Source: Silvibacterium dinghuense (GTDB lineage: Bacteria > Acidobacteriota > Terriglobia > Terriglobales > Acidobacteriaceae). Taken from it: a stretch of 64,000 nt of DNA. Positions 25,848 through 31,986 of this stretch are shown in pieces (position 1 is the first letter of the stretch; each line of letters starts with the position of its first letter). Where the stretch lies: contig NZ_SDMK01000001.1 in the NCBI RefSeq assembly GCF_004123295.1, positions 868,001 through 932,000 on the forward strand, given 5' to 3'. Made by a program: the position numbers and the translations under genes. A model generated the notes under the pieces. It searched no databases. It saw nothing but the letters and a program-made list of their open reading frames with translations, and was not told the DNA's origin.

Positions 25848-26093
25848 TTAGGCAGCGGCCGTCGGTGCAGGGTGCTGGGCTACCAGCTTGGCGACGCGAT
25901 CCGAGTACTGGGCGCCCTTGCTCTTCCAGTAGTCAACGCGATCATGCTTCAGGGTGATCGAAGCGGGGTTCGTGCGGGGGTTGTACGTGCCCACCACCTC
26001 GATGGAGCGGCCGTTGCGGGCGCGATCCTTCTCGATAACGACAATACGGTAGTAAGGCTGTTTGCGGGCGCCAACACGCGCCAGGCGAATCAT
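25848..26093 (-). CDS. rpsP: 30S ribosomal protein S16
   Basis: S16 is a primary assembly protein of the 30S body. The 81-residue protein reads MIRLARVGARKQPYYRIVV, followed by RNGRSIEVVGTYNPRTNPAS and DRVDYWKSKGAQYSDRV, all canonical. A GTG two codons upstream (26099) is better spaced from the AAGGA and may be the true start. It heads the split operon. About 125 bases separate it from the upstream esterase gene and must contain the promoter. Confidence 0.95.
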   Translation of the reverse strand: MIRLARVGARKQPYYRIVVIEKDRARNGRSIEVVGTYNPRTNPASITLKHDRVDYWKSKGAQYSDRVAKLVAQHPAPTAAA

Positions 26094-26223
26094 CAACACA
26101 GTGAAAATCCTTTCCAGACAACTGAAACTTTGGGACCTGGCTCGTGGAGCCCTTCAGGAGGGCTGCATGCACACGGCTTCCCAGCAATCAAGTATAGCAG
26201 GAATCGCCTCTTTTTCAGGCCCC

Positions 26224-27150
26224 TCATCCTGCCGGGAACAGAAACCGCAGCATCGGCCCGACCCGCACCGCCCAGGACGCCTCGTCGTGACGCCCTCCGG
26301 GCACAGCCTCGAAATCCAGATCCACATCGTCCTGCCAGCCTGCGGCCCGCAGCCGTTCGGCCAGAGCCCGTGTGTTTTCCAGGGTCCGGCTGCCTTCGGC
26401 GTCGCCCGCATCCAGCCAGATGCGCGGCTTCGGAGACACCCGTGCGCCGGTCTCCTCCACGCAGCGGAGAATCCACTTCCGATCCCACCACACCGACGGC
26501 GACAGCACCGCCAGCCGCCCGAAGAATCCGGGAAATTTCAGCCCTAAATAGAGAGAAATCAGTCCGCCCATGGATGAACCACCCACCCCGGTGTGCTCCG
26601 GCCCGGCCAGCACGCGGTAGCGAGACATAAGAAACGGTGCCAACTCCCGGATCATCATCTGCCCGTAGCGGCTGCCCTCACCGCCGCCCATCTCCGGATC
26701 AGCCGTGGGACTGTACTCGGCCAGGCGGTGCTCGCCGGTATTCGCGATGCCCACAATGAGCAGTGGCTCGACCTCACCAGCCTCGATCGCTGCATCCGCC
26801 GTCTCGGCCACCTGCCAGGTCACACCCGGCGCAAACGAGGTTCGCGGGTCGAAGAGATTCTGCCCATCCTGAAGATAAAGAACGGGATAGCGACGATCCG
26901 GCTCGGCCTCATACCCTGGCGGCAGGTAGACCCACACATCCCGATCCCGGCCCAGCCATTGGCTGGGAAAGTCGCGGTGCAATCGCAGCCGGGGGTGCTC
27001 TGGCTCAGGAGTAACCGCCGGCGGAGCGCCGGGAAGTGGTGCCGGTACGGCCTGTGATGCGGTCTGAGTTCCCAACCTGCTGCGCGGTTTCCTTTGCCGA
27101 AAATCTGTGCGGGGAGGCACGCGGTCTCCACCCGGGTGGAATCGAAACAC
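26224..27150 (-). CDS. Alpha/beta-hydrolase, putative esterase (PF00756-type)
   Basis: A 308-residue hydrolase of the esterase D/enterochelin-esterase-like group. YPVLYLQDGQNLFD, the nucleophile elbow GVGGSSMGGLISLYLG and GGRHDEASWAVRVGPMLRFLF support a Ser-Asp-His triad. No clear signal peptide is present; the first about 50 residues are Arg/Pro rich and may not all be translated, since the start is a GTG. The substrate is unknown. It is divergent from the next esterase gene. Confidence 0.82.
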   Translation of the reverse strand: MFRFHPGGDRVPPRTDFRQRKPRSRLGTQTASQAVPAPLPGAPPAVTPEPEHPRLRLHRDFPSQWLGRDRDVWVYLPPGYEAEPDRRYPVLYLQDGQNLFDPRTSFAPGVTWQVAETADAAIEAGEVEPLLIVGIANTGEHRLAEYSPTADPEMGGGEGSRYGQMMIRELAPFLMSRYRVLAGPEHTGVGGSSMGGLISLYLGLKFPGFFGRLAVLSPSVWWDRKWILRCVEETGARVSPKPRIWLDAGDAEGSRTLENTRALAERLRAAGWQDDVDLDFEAVPGGRHDEASWAVRVGPMLRFLFPAG

Positions 27151-27208
27151 CTGCCTGTTACAGTAGCAGGAAAATCAACGCCAGATGAATCGAGGCGTAA
27201 GAGCCTGT

Positions 27209-27919
27209 ATGCATCGCGAATATCACAAGTGGTGGTCGCCCCGGCTCGGCCGGGACATGGAACTGCTCGTCTTCGGCCACAGCGGCGTGCCCGTCATCGT
27301 CTTTCCCAGCTCACAGGGCCGCTTTTATGAGTTCGAGGATCGCGGCCTCGTCGGCGCTATCGACTACAAGATCGACCGCGGCGAGATCCAGCTTTACTGT
27401 CTCGATTCGGTGGACGCCGAGAGCTGGTACAACCGCAACGTACCACCGCGCTGGCGCATCGCGCGTCACGTCCAGTACGAGGACTACATTCTCCAAGAAG
27501 TGCTGCCGCTGGTCCGCGCCAAAAACCGGAATCCGTATCTCATCAGCCTGGGTGCGAGCTTCGGCGGCTACCACGCGATGAACATCGCGCTCCGCCACCC
27601 CGACCGCTTTACCGGGTGCCTCGCGATGAGCGGCGCCTTCGACATGACCCGCTTTCTGCATGGTCACTACGACGAGGACGTCTACTTCCACACGCCCATG
27701 CACTTCCTCGCCAACCTGAGCGATCCCTGGTACTACGAGCGTTATCGCCGCAATACCTACATCCTCGGCACCGGATGGGACGACCATTGCCTCGGCGCCA
27801 ACCAGCACCTCGCCCGCCTGATGGGCGAACGCGGCATCCCGCACCGCTTATGGATATGGGAGACATGGAACAGTCACGACTGGCCCACCTGGGGCGCGAT
27901 GATGCGCGAGTATTTGTAA
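27209..27919 (+). CDS. Putative esterase, alpha/beta-hydrolase
   Basis: The protein of about 236 residues starts MHREYHKWWSPRLGRDMELL, the usual beginning of an acidobacterial/proteobacterial esterase group. The nucleophile sits in SLGASFGGYHAMNIALRHPD and a late acidic-His region ends HDWPTWGAMMREYL. It is a second PF00756-like enzyme next to, but divergent from, the one at 26224. The ATG at 27209 is preferred over 27185 from family comparison. Substrate unknown. Confidence 0.8.
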   Translation: MHREYHKWWSPRLGRDMELLVFGHSGVPVIVFPSSQGRFYEFEDRGLVGAIDYKIDRGEIQLYCLDSVDAESWYNRNVPPRWRIARHVQYEDYILQEVLPLVRAKNRNPYLISLGASFGGYHAMNIALRHPDRFTGCLAMSGAFDMTRFLHGHYDEDVYFHTPMHFLANLSDPWYYERYRRNTYILGTGWDDHCLGANQHLARLMGERGIPHRLWIWETWNSHDWPTWGAMMREYL

Positions 27920-27931
27920 CAATTGCAGCAT

Positions 27932-28885
27932 CTATTTTGCGTAATACCCCGATCGTGACCGGATCAAAACACCTTCCTTTTCCGGCTCGATGACCACCTT
28001 GCGAAACCGCCCGTCCAGTTGCTTGTTCGTCGAGTAGTACCCGATCGAATAGAGCGAGCGCAGCTCTTCGCCAATCTGCGTGAAGGCCTGCGGCAGGTCG
28101 ATGTGCAGCGCGTCGAAGTCGCGACCACCTGTCTCCTCGCTGATGTGGCGCAGAGCCGCGATGCCGTGCCGGTTATCGGCGGTGAGCTTATCGTGTTTGA
28201 TCTCCGTATAGCGGATCGCATAAATCAGCGCATCGCTCTGCTGCGCTGCTGCAATGGCCTCGATCTCATCGTGCGCGCTCGCATTCTCCTCGCCGTCCGT
28301 GAACAGGATCAGCGCCTTTTGCCGCCCTTCGACCGGCGCCAGCTTCTCCGTCACGCTTGCAAAGATCGCGTCATACACCGCGCTGCCTCCCTCGCGTGTT
28401 TCGTCCGGCGCCAGCTCGGGAAAATCGTAATCGCCCTTCTTCACTTTGCTGTAGCGTTCAAGCCCATCGATCACCTGCGCAGGGTTTGAGGTGAGATCGC
28501 TCGCCAGTCGCAGATGATTGCCGAAGCACAGCGCGAAGACCTGGTCCTGCGGACGCAGAACGCGATGCAGGAAGGTTTCAATGTCCCGCAGATGCTGCAT
28601 GAGGAACTTGTCCTGGCTCGATGAGGCATCGACCACAAGTCCGAGCGTGAGCGGCAGCTCGGACTCACGCGAGAAGAGACGCAGCTTCTGCTCGACGCCA
28701 TCCTCATAAACCTTGAAATCGTCCTGCGATAAGTCACCGACCAACTTTCCGCCCCCATCGCGTGCGCTGAAGGTGAGCGTGACCAGATGGGTTTCGACAT
28801 GCAGCGTCGGCGTCTGCGCGCGCAGGACCGCGCCCATCGTCATAAACGTTAGAAGCACAGAAATAATCGCGCGCCTAAATTGCAC
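27932..28885 (-). CDS. Secreted VWFA-related protein (Acidobacteria type)
   Basis: A 317-residue protein with a signal peptide (ending AVLRAQ) and a von Willebrand A domain. The MIDAS motif LVVDASSSQDKF is near residue 85 and a second acidic motif is ILFTDGEEN. The segment LSQDDFKVYEDGVEQ is typical of the VWFA-related domain family expanded in Acidobacteria. Such proteins probably mediate metal-dependent adhesion or protein contacts in the periplasm or outside. Its start overlaps the stop of the small membrane gene by 11 bases. Confidence 0.86.
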   Translation of the reverse strand: MQFRRAIISVLLTFMTMGAVLRAQTPTLHVETHLVTLTFSARDGGGKLVGDLSQDDFKVYEDGVEQKLRLFSRESELPLTLGLVVDASSSQDKFLMQHLRDIETFLHRVLRPQDQVFALCFGNHLRLASDLTSNPAQVIDGLERYSKVKKGDYDFPELAPDETREGGSAVYDAIFASVTEKLAPVEGRQKALILFTDGEENASAHDEIEAIAAAQQSDALIYAIRYTEIKHDKLTADNRHGIAALRHISEETGGRDFDALHIDLPQAFTQIGEELRSLYSIGYYSTNKQLDGRFRKVVIEPEKEGVLIRSRSGYYAK

Positions 28886-29066
28886 GCAACATCCGTCCGG
28901 GGAGGAACAGGATCGCGGCTACCAGTTCGAGCACGCCGCCCACGGCGATGCCAACAATGCGAAAAGGCAGCAGCAACAGCCACACGAACGGATACGCAAT
29001 CAGCGCCAGCAGAGCCAGCGGCCAGCACAGGATAAAGAGCAAGCACCAGAGAAGAAACTTAAGCAT
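28875..29066 (-). CDS. Small hydrophobic membrane protein (63 aa)
   Basis: The ATG at 29066 has GAAGGAG upstream on the minus strand. The 63-residue product is almost entirely hydrophobic (MLKFLLWCLLFILCWPLALL, then LIAYPFVWLLLLPF and VGGVLELVAAILFLP), giving two transmembrane helices with a short basic tail. The stop lies inside the start of the VWFA gene, so the two are coupled. Function unknown. Confidence 0.7.
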   Translation of the reverse strand: MLKFLLWCLLFILCWPLALLALIAYPFVWLLLLPFRIVGIAVGGVLELVAAILFLPGRMLRAI

Positions 29067-29296
29067 CGCGATCGAACTCCTTCGCCGGAATAGGGCCTGA
29101 AGAGAGTACGCAGTCTTTCCGGAATTGGTTCCGCGACCGGTTTTCCTGCTAGATCTGTCTAAAAATCCCCCCAATACGTATCCACCGTGTCGTGGCAATA
29201 CGTCACCGTAACAGTGACAAATAAAAATATTTGCAGAATCCCCCTTGATCTCGGCTCTCGACCTGTGGCACTGTAGTCGAGCAGAGGAAGAATGCA

Positions 29297-29389
29297 ATGA
29301 CCATCAAACTCCAATTCGGTCACCAGATGCTGACGCCGCGGAATCGTGCGCGTGTTGCCGGCTGGATTCTTCCTGCCTACGCTGTCTAA
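29297..29389 (+). CDS. Possible 30-codon leader ORF upstream of the Y RNA array
   Basis: A short frame, MTIKLQFGHQMLTPRNRARV plus ten residues ending WILPAYAV, begins with ATG after AGAGGAAG at good spacing. An AT-rich stretch (29218-29235) and a GTCAC/GTGAC inverted repeat (29202-29218) upstream could be promoter elements. The C-terminal RxRxxGWIL resembles the untranslated or leader frame just before Ro60. It may be a real small protein, a leader peptide or chance. Confidence 0.35.
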   Translation: MTIKLQFGHQMLTPRNRARVAGWILPAYAV

Positions 29390-29460
29390 GCGTCGGGCTC
29401 CTCTGCAGAACTCCACCGTCAACCCTTGTTTTAAGCTCTTCCCCGTATAAGGCCTGTGGC

Positions 29461-29531
29461 CACGGGTGGTGAAGGATGCGGATCCTTCGTCTGTGACACG
29501 ATTCTCTCCGCATCGCGACCATTCCCCTGTG
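29461..29531 (+). ncRNA. Candidate Y RNA-like element 1
   Basis: The outer stem CACGGG pairs with CCTGTG (one G-U), then a bulged T467 and a GG/CC pair, the same pattern as the three elements downstream, although the conserved word is GGTGGTG instead of CCGGTGGCG. Inside is a perfect hairpin, GAAGGAT-GCGG-ATCCTTC (29471-29488). The 3' strand ends CCATTCCCC, like CAATCCCC of element 2. It is the smallest and most degenerate of the four. Confidence 0.35.
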
Positions 29532-29587
29532 TCCGCATATGCCTCGCACGAGGAAGCGAAGCTGTCCCTCGTCCTGCATCGGCATGC

Positions 29588-29707
29588 GCTCCGGTGGCGC
29601 AGCACACGGTTACTTCTTGGTACGCCGTAAGGCAAAGCGGTTCGACTCCGCCCGGCCTTCTCTTCGCGGAGGATGCCGGAACCCGTGTGCGATTCAATCC
29701 CCGGAGC
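29588..29707 (+). ncRNA. Candidate Y RNA-like element 2
   Basis: GCTCCGG (29588-29594) pairs with CCGGAGC (29701-29707), with T595 bulged and GG/CC paired next, then a 10-bp stem GCACACGGTT against AACCCGTGTGC (one extra C). The terminal module carries a T-arm-like hairpin, GCGG-TTCGACT-CCGC (29637-29651). A long hairpin closed near TCGC follows (CCGGC with GCCGG, inner TTCTCT with GGAGGA). No D-arm is present, so it is at most half of a tRNA mimic. The conserved word CCGGTGGCG is at 29591-29599. Confidence 0.55.
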
Positions 29708-29728
29708 ATGCGGAGCAGGCCAGGGACA

Positions 29729-29855
29729 CGATCTCCGGTGGCGAAAGCCCAGGATACTTCCTGCCTATGAATACCGTGGACGAGGAAACCACCCACCGCA
29801 CGGAAGAGACTGGTCCGTGCGGCTCCAACCCGAGCTGCCTCATCCCCGGAGATCG
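29729..29855 (+). ncRNA. Candidate Y RNA-like element 3
   Basis: A perfect 10-bp closing helix, CGATCTCCGG (29729-29738) with CCGGAGATCG (29846-29855), again with the T bulge and GG/CC pair of the shared word CCGGTGGCG (29735-29743). The interior differs: GGC-GAAA-GCC, CAGGA-TACT-TCCTG, GTGG/CCAC, and a 9-bp hairpin CCGCACGGA with TCCGTGCGG (29796-29822). No tRNA-like arms are recognisable. Confidence 0.5.
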
Positions 29856-29878
29856 CAATGGTTCTCGCAATTTGTAGC

Positions 29879-30009
29879 TGTGCCGGTGGCGTGTGAGTGG
29901 GTTCCTTCGTTAAACGGCAGGCCGCAGGTTCGAACCCTGCATCGGCGCAGGCCGATTAGCTCAACAGGTTAGAGCAGCCGTAAACCCGCTCCGGCAATAC
30001 CCCGGCGCA
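29879..30009 (+). ncRNA. Y RNA with permuted tRNA-like module (YrlA-type)
   Basis: The T-arm GCAGG-TTCGAAC-CCTGC (29924-29940) is followed by the acceptor-like strand ATCGGC, a GCAG loop and GCCGAT (29941-29956). Next come TA (positions 8-9), the D-arm GCTC-AACAGGTTA-GAGC (29959-29975) with the conserved GG, and A26. The anticodon stem is ACGGC (29914-29918) with GCCGT (29977-29981). It continues as GAGTGGGTT with AACCCGCTC and a bulged outer helix TGTGCCGG with CCGGCGCA. This is a tRNA whose ends are joined and whose anticodon stem opens into a long helix, as in YrlA Y RNAs, which tether effectors to Ro60. The ro60 gene is 490 bases downstream. A permuted functional tRNA is the alternative. 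Confidence 0.82.
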
Positions 30010-30020
30010 AAACCATCAAC

Positions 30021-30038
30021 GCGCATCCTGCGATGCGC
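30021..30038 (+). terminator. Short hairpin after the Y RNA array
   Basis: GCGCATC-CTGC-GATGCGC is a perfect 7-bp stem between the last Y RNA element and the next start codon. Without a U-run it may be a processing or attenuation site that separates Y RNA from the mRNA. Confidence 0.45.
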
Positions 30039-30063
30039 CCAACCTGTGCGTGAGGAAGGCATC

Positions 30064-30378
30064 ATGAGCACCACGTTTACCGTGCGCAACGGAACGGCCG
30101 TCGGGCAGGAGTCGCTCTGCCGGACCTGCCGCCACGCGCACATTCAGACCGGCTACGCGGACAGCGAGGAGGAGGTTCGCTGCGGCTATTTCTACGACCA
30201 GCCGCGGCTCATCCCCTTCGCCGTGAACCAGTGCACCGACTTCCTCGACAAGCTCTCGCCCACGCTCTACGAGATGCAGAAGATCGCATTCCTCATCGAC
30301 GTGAAGAAGACGCGAGCAATTGCCGGCTTCGGCGAAGCGGCCATCAAGGTCACGAAGCCTGAGGAAGACGATGACTGA
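30064..30378 (+). CDS. Small Cys-rich protein between Y RNA array and Ro60
   Basis: A 104-residue protein of unrecognised family. Cysteines C19, C22, C40 and C57 with H24 and H26 could form a zinc ribbon or iron-sulfur site (ESLCRTCRHAHIQ, then EVRCGYF and VNQCTDFLDKL). The acidic C-terminus ends EEDDD. GAGGAAGG lies five bases before the ATG. It sits between the RNA elements and ro60 and is probably cotranscribed with both, so an RNA-binding or RNP accessory role is suspected, not shown. Confidence 0.75.
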   Translation: MSTTFTVRNGTAVGQESLCRTCRHAHIQTGYADSEEEVRCGYFYDQPRLIPFAVNQCTDFLDKLSPTLYEMQKIAFLIDVKKTRAIAGFGEAAIKVTKPEEDDD

Positions 30379-30390
30379 TTGTCATGCCCC

Positions 30391-30410
30391 GTGCGCACCA
30401 TGGTGCGCAC
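30391..30410. promoter_or_regulatory. Perfect 20-bp palindrome in the ro60 leader
   Basis: GTGCGCACCATGGTGCGCAC reads the same on both strands. It lies 90 bases before the ro60 ATG and could be an operator for a dimeric regulator or a stem-loop in the mRNA. Confidence 0.5.
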
Positions 30411-30500
30411 ACCCGCTGGATTCTTAACGCACTCTCTCCGAACCGGACACCGGAAGAGCGTGCGGATCGCATTCACGATGTGTCCTGGAAGGAGGGCGCC

Positions 30501-31829
30501 ATGGCGCGCCTGAACATTCTGAAGTTGAGCCACCTTGGATTCCGCGGAGCCGCGCTGCGCGCGCATGAGGGCGCGCCCGCTGCCGTCATCAGCGCGGAAG
30601 AGCAGCTGCGTCGTGCCGTTCTCGCCTGCATGCTGTGGGAGAACGAGTTCTACGAAGACGGCGAGTCGATCGCCACGCGCATTTCGGCACTGGTGCCGCG
30701 CGTCGCCGCGGAGACAGTGGCCGCGCTTGCCGTGGAAGCCCGCGAACGGATGAAGCTGCGCCATGTGCCGTTGCTGCTGGTGCGCGAGATGGCTCGCTAC
30801 GAGACGCATCGCGGACTGGTGGCGGCAACGCTGGCCCGCGTCATCCAGCGCGCCGATGAGTTGGCGGAGTTCCTCGCCATTTACTGGAAGGACGGCCGCC
30901 AGCCACTCTCCGCGCAGGTAAAGAAGGGGCTGGCCGCGGCCTTCACGCGCTTCGACTCCTACGCGCTCGCGAAGTACAACCGCGAGGGCGCGGTAAAGCT
31001 CCGCGACGTGCTCTTTCTCTCGCACGCCAAGCCGGTCAGCTCCGAGCAGGCGCTCGTGTGGCGTCAACTCATCGACGGCACGCTGCCTTCGCCCGAGACG
31101 TGGGAAGTTCGCCTCTCGCGCGGCGAGCAGAAGCGCGAGGTCTGGGAGTCGATGCTGCGCGAGAACTCGCTCGGTGCGCTGGCCCTGCTCCGCAACCTGC
31201 GTAACATGCAGGCTGCGGGCGTGGACGAGGCGCTCGTGCGTCATGCGCTCGAGCTGATCCGCGTGGAGCGCGTGCTGCCCTTCCGCTTCCTTGCCGCGGC
31301 GCGCTATGCGCCGCAGTGGGAGCCGGAGCTGGAACAGGCCATGTTCGCAAGCGTCATCGGACAGGCGCCGTTCGCGGGCCGCACCGTGCTGCTGGTCGAC
31401 GTCTCCGGCAGCATGGGTGCACGGCTCTCCAGCCGTTCGGAGATGCTGCGCATGGATGCGGCTGCAGGTCTCGCGGTACTGCTGCGCGAAGTCTCCGCAA
31501 AGGTGAGCGTCTATACCTTTTCGGACGCGCTCAAGGCCGTGTCTCCGCGCCGCGGCTTCGCACTGCGGGATGCCATCGTGCACTCGCAGCCGCACGGCGG
31601 TACGCAGCTCGGACGCGCACTGGGCGAGTTGCGCGAATCGTACGACCGCCTCGTCATCATCACTGACGAGCAGTCGCACGACCGCGTGCCCGCGCCGCGC
31701 GGACGCGGCTACGTGATCAATGTGGCCTCTGCCCGCAACGGCGTCGGCTACGGAGTCTGGACGCACATCGACGGCTGGAGCGAAGCCGTTGTCGACTACA
31801 TCCGCGCTACTGATGCCGGCAGCGCCTAA
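30501..31829 (+). CDS. Ro60 ortholog (TROVE domain plus vWA), Rsr-type
   Basis: The 442-residue protein has the Ro60 layout. An N-terminal TROVE HEAT-repeat ring (GAALRAHEGAPAA, LWENEFYEDGESIATRI, through FTRFDSYALAKYNREGAVKLRDVLFLSH) binds single-stranded RNA ends inside the ring and Y RNA outside. The vWA domain has MIDAS residues in DVSGSMGA (D300, S302, S304) and VIITDEQSHD. Bacterial Rsr with Y RNA and PNPase takes part in RNA degradation and stress survival. GGAGG precedes the ATG at 30501; an in-frame ATG at 30384 would add 39 atypical residues. The nearby YrlA-like RNA strongly supports the assignment. Confidence 0.92.
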   Translation: MARLNILKLSHLGFRGAALRAHEGAPAAVISAEEQLRRAVLACMLWENEFYEDGESIATRISALVPRVAAETVAALAVEARERMKLRHVPLLLVREMARYETHRGLVAATLARVIQRADELAEFLAIYWKDGRQPLSAQVKKGLAAAFTRFDSYALAKYNREGAVKLRDVLFLSHAKPVSSEQALVWRQLIDGTLPSPETWEVRLSRGEQKREVWESMLRENSLGALALLRNLRNMQAAGVDEALVRHALELIRVERVLPFRFLAAARYAPQWEPELEQAMFASVIGQAPFAGRTVLLVDVSGSMGARLSSRSEMLRMDAAAGLAVLLREVSAKVSVYTFSDALKAVSPRRGFALRDAIVHSQPHGGTQLGRALGELRESYDRLVIITDEQSHDRVPAPRGRGYVINVASARNGVGYGVWTHIDGWSEAVVDYIRATDAGSA

Positions 31830-31832
31830 AAC

Positions 31833-31875
31833 AACGCGAGGGGAGCAGCTCAGGCCGTTCCCCTCGCGTTTTCCT
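31833..31875 (+). terminator. Terminator after ro60
   Basis: AACGCGAGGGGA pairs perfectly with TCCCCTCGCGTT over a 14-base loop, followed by TTCCT. It closes the Y RNA-ro60 unit. Confidence 0.8.
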
Positions 31876-31929
31876 CGCACATTCATCGTTCTCCGGTGAC
31901 TCCTTTTACGATTTCTTCAGATATTCCTT

Positions 31930-31957
31930 TTGCGCTCAGCCGCCGCTGGGCTATGGT
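31930..31957 (+). promoter_or_regulatory. Possible sigma-70 promoter for the ATP-grasp/GCS2 pair
   Basis: TTGCGC at 31930-31935 and TATGGT at 31952-31957 are separated by 16 bases, about 30-70 bases before the candidate start codons. The match is fair only. Confidence 0.25.
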
Positions 31958-31986
31958 GAGGGGGAAAGGCCGGGGCGCATGATCGC

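Noticed and set aside
29260-29290. A sigma-54 promoter (TGGCAC-TGTAG-TCGAG) ahead of the leader ORF, as for the RtcR-controlled rsr operons
   Set aside because: The -24 part fits but the required GC at -12 is missing, and no RtcR-like activator gene is in the window.
29941-29981. A conventional tRNA gene beginning at GGCCGATTAGCTCAACAGG
   Set aside because: Only the 5' half (acceptor, D-arm, start of anticodon stem) follows; the matching T-arm and 3' acceptor strand lie upstream, so it is a permuted mimic, not a normal tRNA.
30384-30500. Longer Ro60 N-terminus from the ATG at 30384
   Set aside because: The ATG at 30501 has a strong GGAGG and matches the family start; the extra segment includes a perfect palindrome and is more likely leader.
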